Of a stretch of DNA of 64,000 nt, positions 60,547-64,000 are shown one piece after another. This DNA is from an uncultured Eubacteriales bacterium (lineage in GTDB: Bacteria > Bacillota > Clostridia > Lachnospirales > Lachnospiraceae). Location of the stretch: assembly GCA_900315015.1 (NCBI GenBank), contig OMXJ01000011.1:1-64000 (forward strand). The letters are read 5' to 3'. Position 1 is the first letter of the stretch. Each line of letters begins with the position of its first letter. The position numbers and the translations under genes are program-made. The notes below the pieces were generated by a model that worked only from the letters and a program-made list of their open reading frames with translations, did no database searches and had not been told where the DNA came from.

Positions 60547-61248
60547 TTATAAATCCTCCAATTCTCTTGCCGGGATGCGCTTTTCATTTGTATATGACCT
60601 AGCGATTTCTCCGTCCTTTATATAGATTACTCTATGTACCATATTCTTAATTGAATTATTATGAGTTACTATGAGCATTGTCGTTCCATACTTTTCATTT
60701 ATTTTTTCAAGAAGAACTAAAATATCTCTTGAGGTTTTTGAATCAAGCGCGCCGGTCGGCTCATCACATAAAAGAAGCTTTGGATTTTTAATTAAGGCTC
60801 TTGCAATTGCAGTTCTTTGCTGCTGTCCTCCTGAGAGCTGGGATGGAAACTTATCTGCATGCTCTTTAAGGCCTAGAGTTTCAAGAAGATCTTCTAAATC
60901 AAGAGGATTCTTGGTAAGGTATCTGCATACCTCAATATTTTCTCTAACAGTCAGATTTGGAACCAAATTATAGAACTGGAAAATGAAACCTAAATAATCC
61001 CTTCTATAGTCTGAAAGCTTATCCTTTCTAAGATTAGCTATTTCCTTTCCATCTACCTTGCAAGACCCTGAATCAATGTCGTCAAGTCCACCGATGCAGT
61101 TAAGAAGAGTTGATTTTCCTGAACCAGAGGTTCCCTGAATAACACACATCTCTCCTTTTTCTACGCCTGTAGTAATTCCTTTTAACACCTCATTATAGCT
61201 TCCGCCCTCGCCGTAAGCTTTTTTAAGATTATTGATCTCAATATACAT
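60547..61248 (-). CDS. ABC transporter ATP-binding protein (MacB/LolD type)
   Basis: A 233-residue ATPase with Walker A GTSGSGKSTLLNCIGG, Q-loop FIFQFYNLVPNLTVREN, signature LSGGQQQRTAIARAL, Walker [13 protein letters not shown] and H-loop IVTHN. It starts at ATG 61248 with AAGGAAAAAG upstream (the ORF opens at 61275). It follows tetR by 33 bases and is tightly coupled to the permease. Confidence 0.94.
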   Translation of the reverse strand: MYIEINNLKKAYGEGGSYNEVLKGITTGVEKGEMCVIQGTSGSGKSTLLNCIGGLDDIDSGSCKVDGKEIANLRKDKLSDYRRDYLGFIFQFYNLVPNLTVRENIEVCRYLTKNPLDLEDLLETLGLKEHADKFPSQLSGGQQQRTAIARALIKNPKLLLCDEPTGALDSKTSRDILVLLEKINEKYGTTMLIVTHNNSIKNMVHRVIYIKDGEIARSYTNEKRIPARELEDL

Positions 61249-61281
61249 TTCTTTTTCCTTCTTTCTTATGATCAAACACTT

Positions 61282-61911
61282 TTACTGCAGCTTCCAGGTT
61301 GCCATCCATCCGCCTCTAAGGCTTGCTGCAACATTTAGTCCGAACAATTCCGTTTCCTTTTCATCCTTAATATTAATCATAGAGTATATCACAGCTTCTA
61401 TCTGCTGCTTTGCTACCCATCTTGCATAATGCTTTGAAATTTTTATATCAGGCAGTGCAAGCTTCATTTTTTCTACCATTTTTTCATATTGCTTAGCACT
61501 TATCTCTACAAATTTATCTACGATATTTTCCATAGATGAGCCCTGTGCCTTGCCAAATAAAAGCATGATCTTATCCCTATTTTCATACATTATCTTAGTT
61601 ATGGAGAGCATAGCCTTTTGATCTTCAAGGCTGCCCTCTGGATTTTTTAAAACAGCTAACACATCTTCCTCAGAAATATCCGTCTCAAGCGCATAATGCT
61701 CGGTCATGATCTTATAGATTTTTTCTACCGGTTCCCTTACAAGAGAGCAAAATAAATCATCCTTATCCTTAAAGAAAAAGTACAGTGCCCCCGTTGTCAC
61801 TCCCGCATCATGGCAGATTTTTCTGAGAGAAGCCTTCATAAAACCTTTTTCTAAAAATTCCTTCATTGCTGCTTTTTGAATTTTTAGCACGGTTTCTTTA
61901 TTTTTACTCAT
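61282..61911 (-). CDS. TetR family transcriptional regulator
   Basis: A 209-residue repressor. The helix-turn-helix lies at residues about 23-52 (ASLRKICHDAGVTTGALYFFF), followed by KDKDDLFCSLV. The C-terminal ligand domain is not recognised. It is the first gene of the exporter unit, and a 36-bp near-perfect palindrome covers its own promoter, so autorepression and control of the exporter are expected. ATG 61911 is favoured over GTG 61917 because GAGG lies eight bases upstream. Confidence 0.93.
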   Translation of the reverse strand: MSKNKETVLKIQKAAMKEFLEKGFMKASLRKICHDAGVTTGALYFFFKDKDDLFCSLVREPVEKIYKIMTEHYALETDISEEDVLAVLKNPEGSLEDQKAMLSITKIMYENRDKIMLLFGKAQGSSMENIVDKFVEISAKQYEKMVEKMKLALPDIKISKHYARWVAKQQIEAVIYSMINIKDEKETELFGLNVAASLRGGWMATWKLQ

Positions 61912-61941
61912 ACTCACATCCTCTTCTTAAAACAAATATTT

Positions 61942-61977
61942 TTAACATAGCATCGTTACGTAACAATGTTATGTTAA
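61942..61977 (-). promoter_or_regulatory. palindromic operator of the TetR regulator
   Basis: A 36-bp inverted repeat centred on GTTAC|GTAAC, with arms TTAACATA and TATGTTAA; 16 of 18 pairs match. It covers the -10 of the promoter and lies about 30 bases before the tetR start. Confidence 0.88.
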
Positions 61978-61999
61978 CAGTTATATTTTTTCTTGTCAA
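61971..61999 (-). promoter_or_regulatory. consensus promoter of the tetR-ABC-FtsX unit
   Basis: Minus strand TTGACA (61994-61999), 17 bases and TAACAT (61971-61976). The -10 is inside the operator arm, the classical arrangement for repression. Confidence 0.8.
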
Positions 62000-62102
62000 G
62001 TTCTTTTTCCTTATTGAAAACTATTGTCAAGAAGATAGTAACAAGCCATTGGTGAATAGCCTACAGCTATAAAGCATTAATTTAAAAGAAACGTGGAAAA
62101 TC

Positions 62103-62144
62103 AAAAAGGCCATCCAGTGCATTTCTGCATTGGATAGCCTTTTT
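62103..62144 (-). terminator. terminator of the alpha/beta hydrolase gene
   Basis: AAAAAGGC..ATCCAGTGCA pairs with TGCATTGGAT..GCCTTTTT (18 bp with one mismatch and one wobble) beside the stop codon. Confidence 0.9.
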
Positions 62145-62147
62145 AAT

Positions 62148-62900
62148 TTATAATGAATCCATAAACTCTAATACCATTTTCATGGCCTTTTCGCCAGCCT
62201 CTGGTTTAAAACCATGTGCCTCGCCCTTTAATACTTCAAGCCTAGCATTTTTATATTGCTTTAAGATATCCTCTGAATATGAGAGCTTGACTATCGGATC
62301 TTTATCTCCGTGAATTATAAATACCGGATTCTCATATCCGCCTATCGCCTTCTTTACATCTAATGCCCTTATTGAAAGAGAAAAATTCCTTCCAAGCTTC
62401 ATTCCCCAGAAATCAATAGACTCTGGTATTTCACTTTCAGATGCAAATTTATCATTCCAATTATCCGGTATGCAAAAAGCCGGAAAATATAGAGCAACCG
62501 CCCTCACTTTTTCTTTCAGCTCTTCTGCCGCAAGCGCAGTTACAAGACCGCCCTGACTACCGCCCTTTAAATAAATTCTATGCTTATCTACATTTTCAAG
62601 TGATGAAATATCCTCAAAAACATCTAAGAGATCATCCTTTTCCGTGAAAACAGTCATGTCCACAGTATTTCCACTGCTGCGTGATCTTACGGAACCACCG
62701 CAGAAGTCAAATGCATAGGCTAAATAACCATTCTGCGCATAAAAATTGCATTCCTTCACCCAATCGTCTGCAATACCATTATAACCATGACTAATTATAA
62801 CAGCAGGGCACTTTCCTTCCTTTGCTGGCGTATAAAGTCTTCCGTAAATTTTCTTACCAGAACGCTCGATAACATATTCCTTAACATTAACCTTATCCAT
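62148..62900 (-). CDS. alpha/beta hydrolase (esterase-like)
   Basis: A 250-residue cytoplasmic serine hydrolase of the dienelactone hydrolase/BAAT type. The oxyanion region is IISHGYNGIADDWVKE, the nucleophile elbow KGGSQGGLVTALAAEEL, the acid is in IIHGDKDPIVKLSYSE and the histidine in LKGEAHGFKPEAGEKAMK. The substrate is unknown; gut homologues include feruloyl and acetyl esterases. It stands alone between the tetR unit and metE. Confidence 0.9.
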   Translation of the reverse strand: MDKVNVKEYVIERSGKKIYGRLYTPAKEGKCPAVIISHGYNGIADDWVKECNFYAQNGYLAYAFDFCGGSVRSRSSGNTVDMTVFTEKDDLLDVFEDISSLENVDKHRIYLKGGSQGGLVTALAAEELKEKVRAVALYFPAFCIPDNWNDKFASESEIPESIDFWGMKLGRNFSLSIRALDVKKAIGGYENPVFIIHGDKDPIVKLSYSEDILKQYKNARLEVLKGEAHGFKPEAGEKAMKMVLEFMDSL

Positions 62901-63033
62901 CTTTTTCTCCTAGGAATTATTATTTTCCCCTTCCTAAAATATCAAGATTAATTATAAAAAATAGATTACCCCCCGTCAAGCAATTTTTGTTACCATCCTA
63001 CTTTTCGATAAAGTCTCTTACTGCAAGAAACTT

Positions 63034-64000
63034 TTATCTTTCACCTATAATATGCGCAGCCTTTACAAGATTGATAAGACTGGCCTTTGTTTCTTCTTCG
63101 CCTCTTGTCTTAAGACCACAGTCCGGATTTACCCAAAGATTTTCATCCGCAATTCTCTCACGCATCTTTCCAAGAGCATCTGTAATTTCCTCTACTGAAG
63201 GAACTCTTGGTGAATGAATGTCGTATACACCTGGGCCTACCTGAGTCTGGAAATCATTTTCCTTTAAAGAATCAAGAATCTGAAGATCTGATCTTGAAGC
63301 CTCGAAAGTAATTACATCTGCATCCATATTATCAATTGCAGGAATTATATCTGTAAACTCACTATAACACATATGTGTATGTATCTGTGTTTCTGGTCTT
63401 ACTCCACTTGCTGTAAGTCTAAATGCTGGAATTGCAAAATCAAGATACTCGCTGTACCAATCAGACTTTCTAAGTGGAAGCTTTTCACGAAGTGCTGCTT
63501 CATCGATCTGTATGATGCTGATACCGTTCTTTTCAAGATCTAATACTTCATCGCGTATTGCAAGTGCAATCTGGTTCATTGATTCCTTGATTGATATATC
63601 CTCTCTTGGGAAGGACCAGTTGAAGATTGTTACAGGTCCTGTAAGCATTCCCTTTACTGGCTTATCAGTAAGCGACTGTGCATATACTGACCACTCTACT
63701 GTAATAGGTCTTCTGCGGCTTACATCACCCCAGATGATAGGTGGCTTAAGGCATCTTGTACCGTATGACTGTACCCAGGCATATTCTGTAAATAAATAGC
63801 CGTCAAGTGCTTCACCGAAGTACTCTACCATGTCATTTCTTTCATACTCACCATGAACTAATACGTCAAGGCCTATTTCCTCCTGAAAACGGATAATACG
63901 CTCTATCTTCTTCTTGTTGAATTTCTTATAATCAGCCTCGCTTATTTCTCCCTTTCTAAAGGCTGAACGGTTCTTCTTTACATCTGCAGTCTGAGGGAAG
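63034..64000 (-). CDS. metE: cobalamin-independent methionine synthase, 5' end outside the window
   Basis: The C-terminal 322 residues of MetE, which transfers a methyl group from methyltetrahydrofolate to homocysteine. The segment begins [20 protein letters not shown] and continues [59 protein letters not shown] and [16 protein letters not shown]. The zinc ligands are seen in HTHMCYSEF, the glutamate of ITFEASRSD and [12 protein letters not shown]. The reading frame is open across the right edge of the window, so the true start lies beyond it. No clear terminator follows; a mismatched AAAGT/ACTTT hairpin overlaps the stop. Confidence 0.96.
   Translation of the reverse strand, partial: FPQTADVKKNRSAFRKGEISEADYKKFNKKKIERIIRFQEEIGLDVLVHGEYERNDMVEYFGEALDGYLFTEYAWVQSYGTRCLKPPIIWGDVSRRRPITVEWSVYAQSLTDKPVKGMLTGPVTIFNWSFPREDISIKESMNQIALAIRDEVLDLEKNGISIIQIDEAALREKLPLRKSDWYSEYLDFAIPAFRLTASGVRPETQIHTHMCYSEFTDIIPAIDNMDADVITFEASRSDLQILDSLKENDFQTQVGPGVYDIHSPRVPSVEEITDALGKMRERIADENLWVNPDCGLKTRGEEETKASLINLVKAAHIIGER

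Overview
The window looks like a chromosomal segment of a low-GC, anaerobic gut or rumen Firmicute, most likely a member of the Lachnospiraceae. The evidence is the AT-rich DNA, strong Shine-Dalgarno sites, sigma-A promoters with 17-base spacers, a secreted GH9-CBM3 cellulase, a flavodiiron protein, an iron-dependent alcohol dehydrogenase, a D-lactate dehydrogenase and the carboxyspermidine route to polyamines. No rRNA, tRNA, CRISPR array, prophage or complete insertion sequence was seen.

Layout. 1-8.8 kb: the 5' part of an AAA-ATPase-like gene, a chemoreceptor, a cell-wall amidase and a GH9 cellulase. 9-32.7 kb: mostly minus-strand, single-gene housekeeping units: carB, a Na/phosphate cotransporter, pepF, Fe-ADH, a Ca2+ P-type ATPase, a FAH-family hydrolase, a GGDEF-EAL protein, pepC, an orphan ORF, a RelA/SpoT-type synthetase, a plus-strand lipoprotein, a cation diffusion facilitator, DUF1292, a flavodiiron protein and a NUDIX hydrolase. 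33.3-40.4 kb: a plus-strand polyamine cluster (speA, speE, carboxyspermidine dehydrogenase, nspC, aguA, aguB). It is preceded by a strong promoter and a roughly 380-nt structured leader that ends in an intrinsic terminator. 40.4-42.4 kb: an HPr-D-lactate dehydrogenase fusion downstream of a histidine phosphatase. 42.4-46.8 kb: an FtsX-type ABC exporter whose permease carries a very long coiled coil. 46.8-51.1 kb: a DHH phosphoesterase and a membrane-anchored TIR protein in one transcription unit. 51.4-57.5 kb: fumC (+), then mscS, a lipoprotein and znuBCA (-). 57.8-62 kb: a second FtsX exporter with its ATPase and a TetR regulator, which has a near-perfect operator over its own promoter. 62-64 kb: an alpha/beta hydrolase and the 3' part of metE.

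How the genes work together. The polyamine cluster gives arginine to agmatine to N-carbamoylputrescine to putrescine, then carboxyspermidine to spermidine. The znu genes form a zinc importer. The two FtsX systems are probably efflux pumps or envelope-stress exporters.

The most striking window-wide pattern is the large number of short tandem duplications (14 to about 50 bp) at gene ends and starts. Several copy a gene's own 3' end with its stop codon, its start region or its promoter. One 36-bp array is inserted in frame inside aguA. The main candidates for undescribed biology are the HPr-LDH fusion, the TIR/DHH pair, the speA leader RNA and this duplication habit.
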